DNA from: Physcomitrium patens
Taxonomy: Eukaryota > Streptophyta > Bryopsida > Funariales > Funariaceae
NCBI RefSeq assembly: GCF_000002425.4
Contig: NC_037273.1
Span: forward strand, 7,651,868-7,715,867
Direction: 5' to 3'
Length of the DNA: 64,000 nt
The stretch's first letter is position 1. Every line of letters starts with the position of its first letter. Made by a program: the position numbers and the translations under genes. This document shows positions 25,560 to 37,553 of the stretch, in pieces. The notes below the pieces were generated by a model that was not told the DNA's origin, made no database searches, and saw only the letters and a program-made list of their open reading frames with translations.

Positions 25560-26050
25560 AATAATAAAAGCACAATTAAAAGAAGTTCAAGAATGACAAA
25601 GGATCAATGCAAATATAAATTACAAAAAACAACATGAATTTCATATTGGTAACAAGATATGGTTATTTTGTTGTAATATCAAGACTAGTCGCACTTGTAA
25701 CAAATTGAATTATTATAGACTTAGATTATTTTCAATTTATAAATAGATCAATCTAATTACATATCAACTATATCTAATAGAATCTATAAAAATCCATCAT
25801 ATATTCTATGTCTCTCTTCTTGAACCATACAAGAGAGTAGATATATTGGGAAGAAGACAAATATCACATCTTCTTATAGAAGTAGACAATAAGTAGGAGT
25901 TTGAAGTCAAAGAAGTCTTAAACTCAAGGCGGCACCAAAATATGTTAAAATATCTTATACAATAGCATAAATATAATGTTAAAGAATGCACATAATAGCC
26001 ATTCAAGAATCTTGAAAATGCACAAAAGAAGGTTGATGCTTTTTATCAAT
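25560..26050 (+). pseudogene. Integrase C-terminus and chromodomain remnant, copy C
   Basis: The translation contains FYVSLLEPYKRVDILGRR, then IEVDNK (stop) EFEVKEVLNSRRHQNMLKYL, then NLENAQKKVDAFYQ. It matches the plant chromovirus pattern FHVSLLEPY, then a chromodomain with V-x-x-IL-x-SRR, LKYLVKW and PxxNLxNAxxxV. Several stops replace expected Trp codons. This identifies copies A and C as chromoviruses rather than Tat or Athila elements. Confidence 0.8.
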
Positions 26051-26339
26051 GACTTCCATCAAAATTAAGATGAAGAATTAATTGATTATTCCTATAAAAA
26101 AAACATAGTTTGATAGAAATTGAGTTTTATTGCTTATCTTTGTTTATAATTTCTATATATTTTTGGTGCTAAAGAGATAGAGAATCAACAAAAAATAGAT
26201 TTAATTCTACAACTTATATTTGTTAAATTATCAGAAAAAATGTTATAATCAACACAACCTTCAAGATGACATAATAGAAATAATAATCTTTAAGAACATG
26301 TTTTTTTACAAATACATAGTGAAATACAATATTGTCACA

Positions 26340-27690
26340 TTGTAGCATGACTATATGGAGAAAATGTGAACAAAAATGATATTATGATTATTACTTTATT
26401 ATCTTGTTTAATAATAATTTTAGAAATTTAAACAAGGCTTTTATAAAAGCCTCTTAGTTTATTATCTTGTTTTACTAGCTAATAGATTAAAATTTGGTTA
26501 ACAAATTTTCCTTCTAAGTTGTAAAAAAAATTCTTTTAGTGCCTTAGAAAGGCTATAAATTGATAAAAATAAAATAGATTAGATAAATATTTACTATACT
26601 CAATTCTAAGATGAAGTTAAGGATAAGGTTGAGCTAAAAAAATTCTAGGAAAGTTTGGAATGATACCCAAGGGACAACTCTTTATAGATCAACATCAAAA
26701 TCAGATCTTAAGCTACTAAAACGACTACTTAAGACAAAGTAGAAATTTTTTTGGAGATTGAAGGATTGAGTCGGAGAGCAAGCTTTAATTTTATTTCAAA
26801 GTTTTAAAGCTTTTTTTCATAAGTTTGAAATGAATTTGCAATTTTTGTGCAAAATCAAGGTTTGTATTAGTGGTTTTGAGTTTATTCAATAAAATTAGGA
26901 TTAATTCTATTGATTGGTTTGTGAAAGGCATATGACATCTATCATTAAAATTTTGTCACTATATAATTGAATAGATGTGCTAATTTTTTGTAAACTTTTA
27001 TATTATTCTAACAGTACAATTGGAAGATATTCAGTAATTAGAGCAAAGATGTATCAGAAGTTGGCATTTTGGCATTGAGTAGGATTTTTATAATATTTGA
27101 AGATCTATTTATTGAACTAAAAAAAAGTTAGCTTAGTTTTAATATATTAATATATCAAGCTATATAATAATTTGGATTTGAAATTAATAGTTGGAGATGG
27201 AAAAATTGTTGCTTGAACTTCATCATCAACCTTTAAGTTGGTGGCTGAGAGATACTAGCACAATTCTTTTGCATATTTCTCATAATTTGACAATTGGATT
27301 GGTTTAAAATTTTTGAGCATATAGAAGATGTATTGTTTCACTAATATGTAAAATTTTATATCAACTAGATAATTAGATCATGAATTATAACTAGTTGAAG
27401 CTCATTGCCTAGGATTGGGATTTAGAGAGAAAATTGGAAGTTGCAAAAAATGACAAATAATAAGACTATTAGGATTTTTATTTGCTTGAGATAATTGAGA
27501 AGAGTGTTTTTGAGCACTTTACATTGGTTTTAAATCCTTTTGCATTAAAATTCAAATTACTTCATTTTTAATGTTTAAATCCTATTATTATTTCTTAGAT
27601 AATTGCAAGATACAACTTCACCTTCCACAACCACATGCTTAGTGCATTTCCAAATAAGAAGACACATAATACAACAATGTATTTGATATC
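26340..27690. repeat. About 1.35-kb insertion in copy C
   Basis: Copy A is continuous across the matching point (about 2,550), while copy C has an extra 1.35 kb here. The flanking matches are to 2,560-2,690 on one side and 2,500-2,550 on the other. No ORF or recognisable domain is visible inside. Confidence 0.5.
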
Positions 27691-29347
27691 ACAACCTTTG
27701 GAGATATTCTCAATATATGATGAAATTATTGAAAATAGAAACTACTCATTATGATATTTCAAATATTTTATATATAAGAAGTTAAAAAAAACTTCAAAAA
27801 TAATTAAGTATTAGAATCATCTTCTCACCTTGGTATATGACAATGAAAAAGAAAACCTAATAATTACCTTCAAAGAGAAATAAATTCAAAATATGTAGCA
27901 AATATAATTTTTTATATCTTAAATTTTTTGAATATAAGATTCTTGCTCCTTATAGAACTTGTTTCTAAAAGAAGAAATAAAATCATCAAAATTTATAATT
28001 ATCTAAATAAAAAGTACTAGATAGAAGATAAATATATATAGATTTAATAATATCTTGTGATAAAGCTTTTTAGAAGCTTAATTGACATGGATTTGGCTTT
28101 AGATGTGTTTGTAGTTGATTGTTAGGTTGAAAACTTTGCCAATAAGTTGGCCATATATTGCACATATTACTGGCTTGTGGTATAAGTTGGCCATATGAAA
28201 CACATGTAAAAAACTTGTCTTATAAGTTAGACATGTCTTGAAGCTTGGATACATGTTTGAAGTCCTATAGAATTTCACCAAATGGCTCTTAGTTAGATAG
28301 TATATATAGAGACAAAGGTGAAGCCTTCTTCACTCTTGTAAATATCTTTCTTATTTTTAGTCTTATTTCAAAAGTCTCTAATCTTCTTGTCATTCGCAAT
28401 AGCCATTTTAGTAGTAAAATTATATCATTTTTGAGTGAATAGTTATTCTTTTCAAGTGATATTAGAATGTATTGATTCTTTGATTCTTCATGATGATGCC
28501 CTTGATAAGTATCTATTTTTAAAATCTTCAAGAATACCTTCTAAGACCTTAATAAATAATTATTATAATATTTTATAATATAAAATTCTATTATATTAAT
28601 AAATATTACTAAAAAATATTATAGTTATTTTTATTATAAATAGATTTTATATCAAATAAAAATTATAGAATTTTGATAATTTAAGATATTATAATGATTT
28701 AATATCAATATATATTTTAAAAATTCTTTAAAATATAGGTTTAAAGTTTTTAAAATTAGGTAAAAGTAAAAAAATATCATACATTTAATGATATAAAGTA
28801 TTTGCATAAATGTATATATTGAAGTATTATTAAAATCCTTAGATAGATTTTGAAATTAATAATTTTGGAACTCATTTTTGAATCTCATAATTAGTCTTGG
28901 TTTTATTTAACATAAAAAATAAAAATCAAAGGAAAAAATCTACTATTTGTATCTTTTTTAACATTTTATTTAAGATACTGATTTATCTCTTAATGGTTAA
29001 TTGTATAATTATAAAAATAATTATTAAATAAGAGATTAATAATTTTTTTAATATATCTTTATTATTATTACTATTTTAAAAATTATACTATAACTATTAT
29101 TTGAGCAAAGAATAATTCTTTCATATATGACTAAAAGTTTTTTTCTTTCATTTTTGCTTGTTTAAATTAATTTTTTTCCACAAACAAAGATTTGAATGTT
29201 TTAGATACAATACATAATTTTTATTTTGAATTTTTTAAAATTAATCAAAAAAAAAATGCTACATGATATCTACCTTATCTAAAGGATTTAATTACAATGA
29301 ATCTAAAATAAAAAAGGTAACTTTAAAACTTTATAATAGTACGTACT

Positions 29348-30660
29348 AATATATTTTTATTTCTATTATCAATTACTTCTATCAATAAATCTTCTGAGAT
29401 AATATCTCTAGTAAATAAAATTTAGTCATTTATAAGATTAAATTTTGCATCAACAATCTTGTATGATACTTGAAAAATTTATATGAAGAAAAAAAACCAA
29501 ATATTCTAAAATCTAATGAAGAAAATGTAGAAATTTTATATTATTTGGATCTTAATATATGAAACAAAATATAGAAAATAATACAAGATCTTTAAAAGAT
29601 AATTTGTACAATAATTTAGCAAGATAATTTGTGTAGTATACATTAATATATACATCTTTTATGTTTAATTATCTATCTTGATTTTTAGAAGTACTTTAAA
29701 AAAATCATCAAATTACTAAAATTTTATGATGCAATATTTTAGTTGAAACTTAAAAAATCAATTGTCAAATTTGATAACAAAATCAATTATTTGATATTAT
29801 TTTTGAAGATTAAGCAAGTTAATAAATAAATCTATTATATTATGATTTTGTGTATAAAAACATTAATTGATAAAAAAAAATCTATTATTTTGACTAACTT
29901 CAATTGATGGTTGTTTAAATTGTAATATTTATAAAGATATAGACCAATTATTTCATTGTAAAACTTAATTTTTATAACTTGAATAATTAGTTTTGATGCT
30001 TTATTGGTCTTTTTATAGAATAAAAATAGGATTTACTTATTAAATAAGATTCAAATAATCCTCACTTGAGATGATTGCAATTCATAATAAAGAAGACAAT
30101 GTTTAATGAAAAGTTGTACTTGGTTAGTAAATTCTCAAAACTTGAATCTAGTATCATCAAAATTTTTTAAAAGAGTGACTTTTGGCTCCTTAGTAGATGC
30201 AATTGTGTTTTTACAAGTCACTTAAAAAAATACAATTAAAAAAGAAGCTCCTACCATCTCTATATTGTTTTTGACAAGTCAATCCTAGTATTGGCAAAAA
30301 TTACACATATAATGCATGCATAGCAAACATCAATTCTCTTATTTGCTCTTGCATTTGTATTATAACATTCTTTATTTGTACTAATTTTGACTTGAGTCTA
30401 ATTATTTCAAAATCTCATTATAAAAATATGAAGAAGAAAAAAGAAAAACATAATAATTAAATAAATGGTACTATAGTAACAATATTCATACAAAAACAAA
30501 TAAAATCTGTAATCTTCTAAGTTGTAAGTTGCTTCTATTGCTGCTATTTAAAAATATAAAAATTCTAAGAGAAATTTTTATAACCATGTGGCATCTAGAT
30601 AAATCTATAGATTTAATATACAATCTACATATTGATATATATATATATATATATATACAT
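29348..30660. other. AT-rich intergenic DNA
   Basis: No gene, LTR pair or domain remnant was recognised. A TA microsatellite lies at about 30,635-30,657. Confidence 0.5.
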
Positions 30661-30664
30661 CGTA

Positions 30665-30860
30665 CATGCCCTTGAATTTTGCCGAAATATCAAGAATACC
30701 CAAGTATTCTTGATAATATCAAATCTACTTGCAAAAATGCCCTTCAACTTGATATCCTATCTATTTATTGTTTTTTTTCTATATATATAATTTGAACTGG
30801 GGCCCAGAGCGGCACTTTTGCTCAATTTCTGAGCCCCCTCTGTCGTCGCAGATCTTCCGA
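30665..30860. repeat. Dispersed repeat, inverted relative to 49,580-49,765
   Basis: The stretch from ATATCAAGAATA through CTTCAACTTGATA to TTTGAACTGGGGCCC recurs in reverse complement at 49,580-49,765. It may be the end of an LTR of an otherwise absent element. The GGGGCCC core stands out in this AT-rich setting. Confidence 0.65.
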
Positions 30861-30960
30861 CACTGTACCAGGGAGCACCAGGGTAGTTTTGAGTGCTGGT
30901 GCTCCTATAAATTTAAGCAGAGCCCCCACTTGAGAGACCCAGCAGTACCCTGCTACTTGG

Positions 30961-31318
30961 TCATCTAAGCGAGAGGATTGCATAACCAACACAAACCTGG
31001 ATCTTCAAAAAACACCTAAGCAATCTTGCACTGAAATTATTGTGCTGTTTGTCCCATTTCAGCATGTATTCTGAAAGCACTTCTGCAAACAAGGGCAGGT
31101 TGGGATAATTCTGAAGCAGTCTCCACACTTCTGCGTGATCTTTCATCACGCTATGCTCGTACACATTCACTTGATTTAATTTCGTTAATTACAGCTATCC
31201 CAATTCAACAACGTCCTGAAGAAGTCCATTGAAATGAGTCAATTGAGGGTTCTCAAAAAAGAGTTGCCAAACCATTCACAACCAGAAGAGGAGCAAAACG
31301 TTAAATACGATATGAACT
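30961..31318. pseudogene. Gene-like relic of unknown identity
   Basis: Balanced composition in the middle of AT-rich DNA suggests a piece of a host gene. On the minus strand 30,993-31,167 reads as a clean 58-codon exon (with VWRLLQNYPNLPLFAEVLSE), followed by a plausible donor (ATCCAG/GTTTGT). On the plus strand 31,192-31,318 reads as a terminal exon after a good acceptor (TTAATTACAG), with LSQFNNVLKKSIEMSQL and a TGA stop. Both cannot belong to one gene. I recognise neither product. Confidence 0.3.
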
Positions 31319-31957
31319 GATTTAAGATGTTCTAGCAGACATAGACAGAAGATAACAGTAGCCTGCGGAGATGGGAACTAATGTACAGCAATAACCAGCA
31401 AGCATGAATGCTTACTTGATACGACACTGCATTCATTTCCGGAACTAATATCACAAGGCGGAGAGTGCAACATTATAATTGGTTGATATGTGAGACGGAC
31501 TCTACAATCGGAGCTCGCTTCCCTGCGGTAGAGCCTTCATATATATATATATATATATTTATTTATATTTGTTTGTTTATTGATACTATGATGTTAATTT
31601 TCTGTTTCCCTCGAGAAGGATCCAATTTTGCCTTACTCTTGCTCCTTATCCATAAAGAGTTTGAGAATGATCAATTACTAAAACTGTCACAAATGATAAA
31701 TTTCAAAAATTGTGTATCCAATCATCTCGAAGTTTGACAATTCAAACATGGAAACTAAAACTAATACATGTCAAATGTGAATTCACACTTTTCTCTTTTA
31801 GTGTTTATTATAATAATTATTATTATTATGTGAGTTTGTTTTGACACATGTAACCACTTTTTTCTACAACACTGTAGCTTCCATTAAATGTGTTCAGTGT
31901 ACTCTTCATTCTTAAGGCACTCTTTCAAAAAGGTCTGATCGAATAAAGCTTTGAATT
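31319..31957. other. Spacer between gene relic and copia element
   Basis: Mixed composition up to about 31,530, then AT-rich, with a TA tract near 31,540-31,558. No gene was recognised. The sequence just before 31,958 is the target site of the copia insertion. Confidence 0.5.
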
Positions 31958-32204
31958 TATTGAGAATGTTTAGAAAGACACAAGAATAGTAGTAAGTAAT
32001 ACACACACACACAAGAGAGTGTCTACGGAGAGAAAGAGCTTCTCACAAAAGTCTTTTGATTTGGTTGTGTTTCATATACAAGAGGAGAAGGGGAGAAGAT
32101 AAACAGTTCTTCTCCACTACATTCTAAATATTATAGCTATAGTATTTACTATAGACTACAATAAATATTATGGAGAGCACTGGTTACATTTAATGCTCTC
32201 AACA
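31958..32204 (-). repeat. Copia 3' LTR
   Basis: 247 bp. On the element strand it starts TGTTGAGAGCATTAAATG, directly after a purine-rich tract (GAATGAGGAGGAG) that serves as polypurine tract. A CA microsatellite (ACACACAC) lies inside. The terminal CA has decayed to TA. Confidence 0.9.
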
Positions 32205-32699
32205 CTCCTCCTCATTCATCATAATATTAACATAATATAAAATTTATATAGAATTATGATCTATACTTTTTTGTAATCTTGCAAGATGAACAATTGTTGC
32301 TTCATTAAAACCTTATCTAGGAAAATCTTATTATATTCAAGAGTAAAATCATATATGAAGGAAAAAAAATACAACATCATTTTCTTTAATTATTTAAAGA
32401 ATTCATTAACTTTCTTATTTAAGAAAAGTAAGTCACTGCATATCAATGCAATAAATAAGTCGACGATGGTTTCACAATGGGAGAGCTTTGGTGAAGAGAT
32501 CAGCAAGGTTATTTGTAAATTCAATTTTCTTAATTATAAGTGCTTGATCAGTAATCAAGTCATGGGTATAACTAAAATACTTTAGATCAATATGCTTTGT
32601 CTTGTCACCTTTAATGAAACCAACTTGTATTTGTATAATACAAGCACTATTGTCTTCATGAGAGATAGTTGGAAAGTCATCATATGAAAATCCATAGAT

Positions 32700-33150
32700 T
32701 ATTTGAATGAATTTATCAATTGATTACAACCAAATACATTCTTGAGATGCTTCATATAAGGCAATAATTTTTGCATGGTTGGATGAAGTTACAATTATAG
32801 TTTGTTTCATTGATTTCCATAATATTGGAACTCCATATCTTAAAAATACATATCTTGTTTGAGATTTAGCTATTGGAGTATCAGATTTATATCCTGCATC
32901 ATAATATCTAAATAATTTTAGATGTGTAGATTGTGTGTAGTATAATTCCAAGTCTTCAATACCTTTTAAATAATATAATAAATATTTGATGCCATTCCAA
33001 TGTCATAGTATTGGACGTGTACTATGTCTTGCAAGAACACTAATTGTAAATGCAATATCTGGTAGATGTAGCCAAATATAAAAGTGCTCCGACCATTGTG
33101 AGGTATGGATATTGATCTCCCAATATTTCCTCCTCTTCCTTGTATAGATG
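32700..33150 (-). pseudogene. Copia RNase H remnant
   Basis: The minus strand at 32,724-32,951 reads YYDAGYKSDTPIAKSQTRYV, then SSNHAKIIALYEASQECIWL, matching the copia RNase H motifs DADWAG/SD, KSQTGYVF and TSSNHAEIIAL. The acidic residue in the HAEI box has become Lys. Confidence 0.85.
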
Positions 33151-33239
33151 GTATAGATCATTACCATCACGACCACGTCCAACTATTGGTGTTGACAATG
33201 GATAAGCATCAATCATATTGAATTTTTATAAAATTTGTA

Positions 33240-33800
33240 AACTTATTTGTAATTAAATAATGTCAAAGACATTGATACCACATGCATTTGGATTATTTTA
33301 AACCATATAAGGCCTTATATATTTTAATACTACAATATTATCCTAGAACAAATCTATTTGGAATTTCTATTTCCAAGCCGGGTGGAACTTTCATATAAAT
33401 ATTTGCATCAAGAGAACCATATAGATATGTAGTTACCACATCCATCAGATGCATCTCAAGGGTAGCATGAATTATCATTCTAATAATATATCAAAATATA
33501 ATTGAATCTATGACTGGAAAATATATGGATTGATAATCAATGCCAAATCGTTGAGTAAATCTTTGGCAACAAGACGAGCTGTATAGCAAGTTATTTGACC
33601 TTGAGCATCTTGATGGTATATTAATACCATCTTATATTCCACATGGTGAGATGTAAGAGTGTCTACTATTGGACCAAAGACTTTTTTTTTACGTAAAGAG
33701 GCATACTCCCCCTCAATAGCAGTTTTCTATTTTGACCAATGAGAGCAACGCATTGCTTCTTTGATAGTTTGAGGTTCAGGATCATCTTCCTCTCAAAAAA
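33240..33800 (-). pseudogene. Copia reverse transcriptase remnant
   Basis: Near 33,359-33,455 the minus strand reads MDVVTTYLYGSLDANIYMKV, followed by PPGLEI. This is the well-conserved copia RT box (MDVVTAYLYGSLDxDIYMKVPEG). Stops and frame changes interrupt both sides. Confidence 0.85.
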
Positions 33801-34701
33801 GGGCTTTTATAATCATACATACAAATGATTCATTTATCGTAATAGATGGTTTGTCCCAAATATCATGTATAGTATAATATAAAATAGATAATTCTTTACT
33901 CAACTCGATTTTATTCCTTCAAATTTTAAGATTGTTTTTCACAAGAATTGAAGGTATATTATGCATGGATATATCATCATGAATTGGTGGTCCTATAAGA
34001 TGAGTGGAAATTTCTTGAGAAATAATACTAGGATTAGTCAATATTATAGCTTTCTTCTTACGTGGTTGCTTATCTGGTCTACAAGTTTTTTTAGTTGTTG
34101 TTATAACTTGAGGTATTGTAGTCAATAGTACTACAATCTGAGGAGGTGCATTCTGAGCCTCATTAATAGGAATTCTTGTAATTCTAGGTGCATCATTAAA
34201 GCCATCAGGTGTTTTATCTGCGATCTATTTTAGATGCAAAATCTTAGCAACTTTAGTTTTAGCCAAAGATGTCTTAAGATTGGAATTTATTATAAATATT
34301 TTTGGTACTTCAAATACAAGAACTTTATTTCTTTGTTGATTGGATACTTCTCCTTGAAGAGATGGAAATGCATTCTCTTCAAAACGGTAATTTTGTAAAT
34401 GTACATGTAATAATGTGCTACTTGATGGATCAACTATATGAATAATGCTTCGTGAATCAAAACCAACATATATGCCTTCTTATCGATGAGCTCTAATGAT
34501 ATGTCATTAAGGTTTTGGTATTGGAACCTAAGCACGGCAACCAAATACTCATAAGTGAGATACATTTAGAATACCATCCAAAATGAACTCATGTAGTAAA
34601 ATAATTTTAAGAGAAGAAAGGCGGAAGCATATTAATGCTGCAGCATGTAAAACTGCATGATTCTACATAGATGCAGGTAAATTTGTGTGAAGGAGGAGTG
34701 G

Positions 34702-35220
34702 CTAGGTAATGAGTTGTATATGCTTTATAAATGTCTCTGCAAGTCCATTTTGAGTATGTTCATATGGAATACAATATGTCAACTCAATTCTTGTTGCACT
34801 ACAATAGTCTTCAAAAGACTTTGATGCAAATTCTTTTACATTATCCATACACAATGTTTTTATAGGATAATCAAGAAAATGTGTCCAAAAATGAATAAGC
34901 ATAGATATAAGATTAGCAAACACTATGTTTTTGGTTGATAATAATGAAACATGTGATTATTTATTTGATGCATCAATAAGGACCAAAAAATAACAAAATG
35001 GTCTCGATATTGGATTAATAGGACTACAAATATCACCATGCAACTTTTCAAGCATTGGTGGTAATTCTTGTAGGAGTTTCCAAATTGAAGGCCGAGTAAT
35101 CATCTTGTCTTGCATGCATGCATGACATAATTCCATAGAGTCTATATCTACAGGCTTTAAATTGTATCCAATTATACATGGAATAATCTTTCTAAATAAT
35201 GTAGATACTGGATGTCTCAA
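34702..35220 (-). pseudogene. Copia integrase remnant
   Basis: The minus strand at 34,957-35,220 carries the zinc-binding end (HACMQDK) and the start of the core (LEKLHGDICSPI, then FLVLIDASNK). At 34,702-34,923 it gives MDNVKEF, with Asp of the DDE triad, and HTQNGLAET with the catalytic Glu. The two parts are in different frames. Confidence 0.85.
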
Positions 35221-35608
35221 TCATCCATGCCAGAGAGAAGTACGACATTTTGTGATAGATGATGCAAAATTAAATATATTGGGAGGCCGAATCATAATTC
35301 AGTATAAAACCATTTTCTATAGCAAAAGCTTTTTTAATAACTTTATGGTTCTTTGTAAGAATCAAAACCTCTTTTTTATTTAAAATGGCAGTGAAGAATT
35401 AATAACCATTGATACGTACATATCAGTAGTTAATCAGACTCTAAGGTGCTGAGGGTGCAAACATCGTATGTTTACATTTTATGATGGAATCCGCAAATAA
35501 TTTTACCATTACTGTTCCCTCTTGGCAGCAAAACACATTTGCTCCAACCATGATCATCATATTTTTAATTTGCCAAGTTCAAGATTTTTCAATAAAAAAT
35601 TATCTATT

Positions 35609-36680
35609 CTACAAGATAATATGTGTTGTTGCAAAATCAATGAGTATATCATTTGATTCATCATTAGAGGTTTTGTCATTCATATAAGCCTCTAAATCAT
35701 CAACACCAATTGAATCCATGGATGCATCTATGGTATAAACTTTACAAGCCTCAGCTCGTAGTTTCTTATTTTCTTGGAACATATTAATAAAATATTCTAA
35801 AGTACGGCATGCATATGCTAAATTTCTAATCATTCCACATTTATGGCAAGAATGCATCTTTGATTTTTTTTTCTACTATAATTAATAATAAAACATTTAT
35901 TCTTTCCATATGGGTAGAAATAATCATGACTATGACTGCCATGATATTTATGAGTACCTTTTCTATGTTTATATAATTTTTTCTTAGATTTTGAAATATT
36001 AAATGCATGAGATTCTAGAACTGTGGTTCCAATAGGATGAGTTTTTGCATTCGACAAGAGTAGCTCATTTTGCTTCTCTACAAGAAGTAGATAGGACATG
36101 AGATCAGAATGACTTTGAAATTTCATGTTCTTATATTATTGTGCAAGCACAGCAGATATAGAAGGAAATGTAGAGAGAATTTTTTCAATCATTTCTTCTT
36201 CAAAAATGCTTTGTCTATATAATCATAATTATAAGAGAATACTATATATTTCACTATTGAAAGCATTTAAATTTAGAAATTCTAAGACTCATAAATGTGT
36301 CCAATTATGATGTGCATGCAAGAAAAAAATGGTATTTTGATGATCAAATTTAGATTTAAGTTTCTTCCAAAGTTCTACACGATCTTCTATTTTTAAATAT
36401 TGATATTGTAATACAGGTATAAAGTGACAGCGAAGGAAAAGAAGTACTTTCTAATGGATAGCAGGACGAATAGAAATACTTATTATAAGAGATTCTTCAA
36501 ACATAATGGCATTCGAGAGTTGTTTTGTAAATAAATTTATTTTTTCCATTTTTGTCCATTATAGATAATTGTTTCCATCTATAGTCAATGGTGGAAATAG
36601 AAGAGCTTGAAAATATTGGAATATACTAATAATAGTTGGAACCATAGTAGAAGTAGTTGAAAATGTTGAAGCACTCATTA
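35609..36680 (-). pseudogene. Copia gag remnant with zinc knuckle
   Basis: It starts near 36,680 (MSASTFSTTS on the minus strand) and runs through a WTKMEK region to a zinc knuckle at about 35,805-35,855, reading CHKCGMIRNLAYACRT, where the CCHC histidine has become Asn. A basic stretch (SKKKLYKHRKGTHKYHG) precedes it. The frame is broken several times. Confidence 0.75.
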
Positions 36681-36836
36681 TAAATAAATCTATAAAAAAA
36701 ATACAAGATCAAGTAGAAAAATTGAGTAAAATATACCTTAAAATATAAAGTCAAATAAAATGATAAAATTAAAATTGAAATCAAAAATATTAATTATTTT
36801 TATTTTTTTTTATTTTTTATTTTTTTAAACAAGGTT

Positions 36837-37200
36837 GTAGATTGTGGTAGCAGAGCAACAATAGCAAGGCGATAGCAACAATCAATGGCGGCAGTGTGGT
36901 GACAGCAGCAGTCAATGGCAGCGACAGGGTGACAATGACAAGGCAATAGCAGCAAGGTGGCCCCGACAGACAGCAGCAGGGTTGGCGGCAGGGTCAACAA
37001 AAGGCAATGACAACTGTTTAGTGGCAATTTGATAGTTATTTAGTAGCACATGTGGGACGCAGTAGAGAGGCAAGGCTTCAATAAGTATTTTAAGCAAGCA
37101 AGGCATAGAATAGAGCAAGTCTTCTAAGCAAGTAGCTAAGGTAAGATAATCTAGCAAGCAGCTAAGATGTGAGGGGCGAGAATGAAGTGCAGCAAGATCA
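36837..37200. repeat. CAG/CAA-rich leader of the copia element
   Basis: Between 5' LTR and gag the plus strand is rich in GCAGCA, GCAACA and GGTGGC units and gives chance Cys/Leu-rich open frames on the minus strand. It is low-complexity untranslated leader, not a gene. Confidence 0.6.
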
Positions 37201-37304
37201 TGAGTCACATAGGGAGTAGGAGTAGCAACAACTTTGAAGAATCTCGACTACAGCAAAAAAAAAAAAATTGTGATAGTGTGTAGGAGCAAATTGTATTGAT
37301 AACG

Positions 37305-37553
37305 TGTTGAGAATGTTTAGAAAGAAACAAGAGTAGTAGTAAGTAATACACACACACACACAAGAGAGTTTCTAAGGAGAGAGAGAGCTTCTCACAAAAG
37401 TCTATTGATTTCGTTGTGTCTTGTATACAAGAAAAGAAGGGGAGAGGATAAACAGTTCTTCTCCACTACATTTCAAATATTGTAGCTATAGTATTTATTT
37501 TAGACTATAGTAAATATTGTAGAGAGTGCCAGCTATATTTAATGCAATCAATA
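37305..37553 (-). repeat. Copia 5' LTR
   Basis: 249 bp, the partner of 31,958-32,204, ending CATTCTCAACA on the element strand. Just inside it, the element strand reads CGTTATCAATACAATTTGCTC, which resembles the ACACGTTATCA primer-binding site of many plant copia elements. Confidence 0.9.

Larger units (their letters stand above)
23600..29347 (+). mobile_element. Decayed chromodomain Ty3/gypsy retrotransposon, copy C (inverted partner of A)
   Basis: An LTR remnant at about 23,620-23,860 is repeated in direct orientation at 28,120-28,350. Between them, similarity to copy A starts near 24,880 (RNase H/integrase part) and runs through integrase and chromodomain, so gag, protease and RT appear deleted. 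The right end 28,975-29,347 is nearly identical to the inverse of 1-373. The last 20 bp match the inverse of bases 1-20 exactly and include the palindrome AGTACGTACT. No intact ORF remains. Confidence 0.65.
31958..37553 (-). mobile_element. Full-length Ty1/copia retrotransposon
   Basis: The 5.6-kb element has LTRs at 31,958-32,204 (3' LTR) and 37,305-37,553 (5' LTR), and a perfect 5-bp target duplication GAATT at 31,953-31,957 and 37,554-37,558. Domains on the minus strand follow the copia order gag, integrase, reverse transcriptase, RNase H. The coding part is full of stops and frameshifts, so it cannot move by itself. The LTRs are visibly alike but differ at a good number of sites, so the insertion is not recent. 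Confidence 0.92.

Noticed and set aside
36800..37208. Cys/Leu-rich minus-strand frames of 75 and 98 codons
   Set aside because: They arise from low-complexity CAG/CAA-type repeats in the copia leader.
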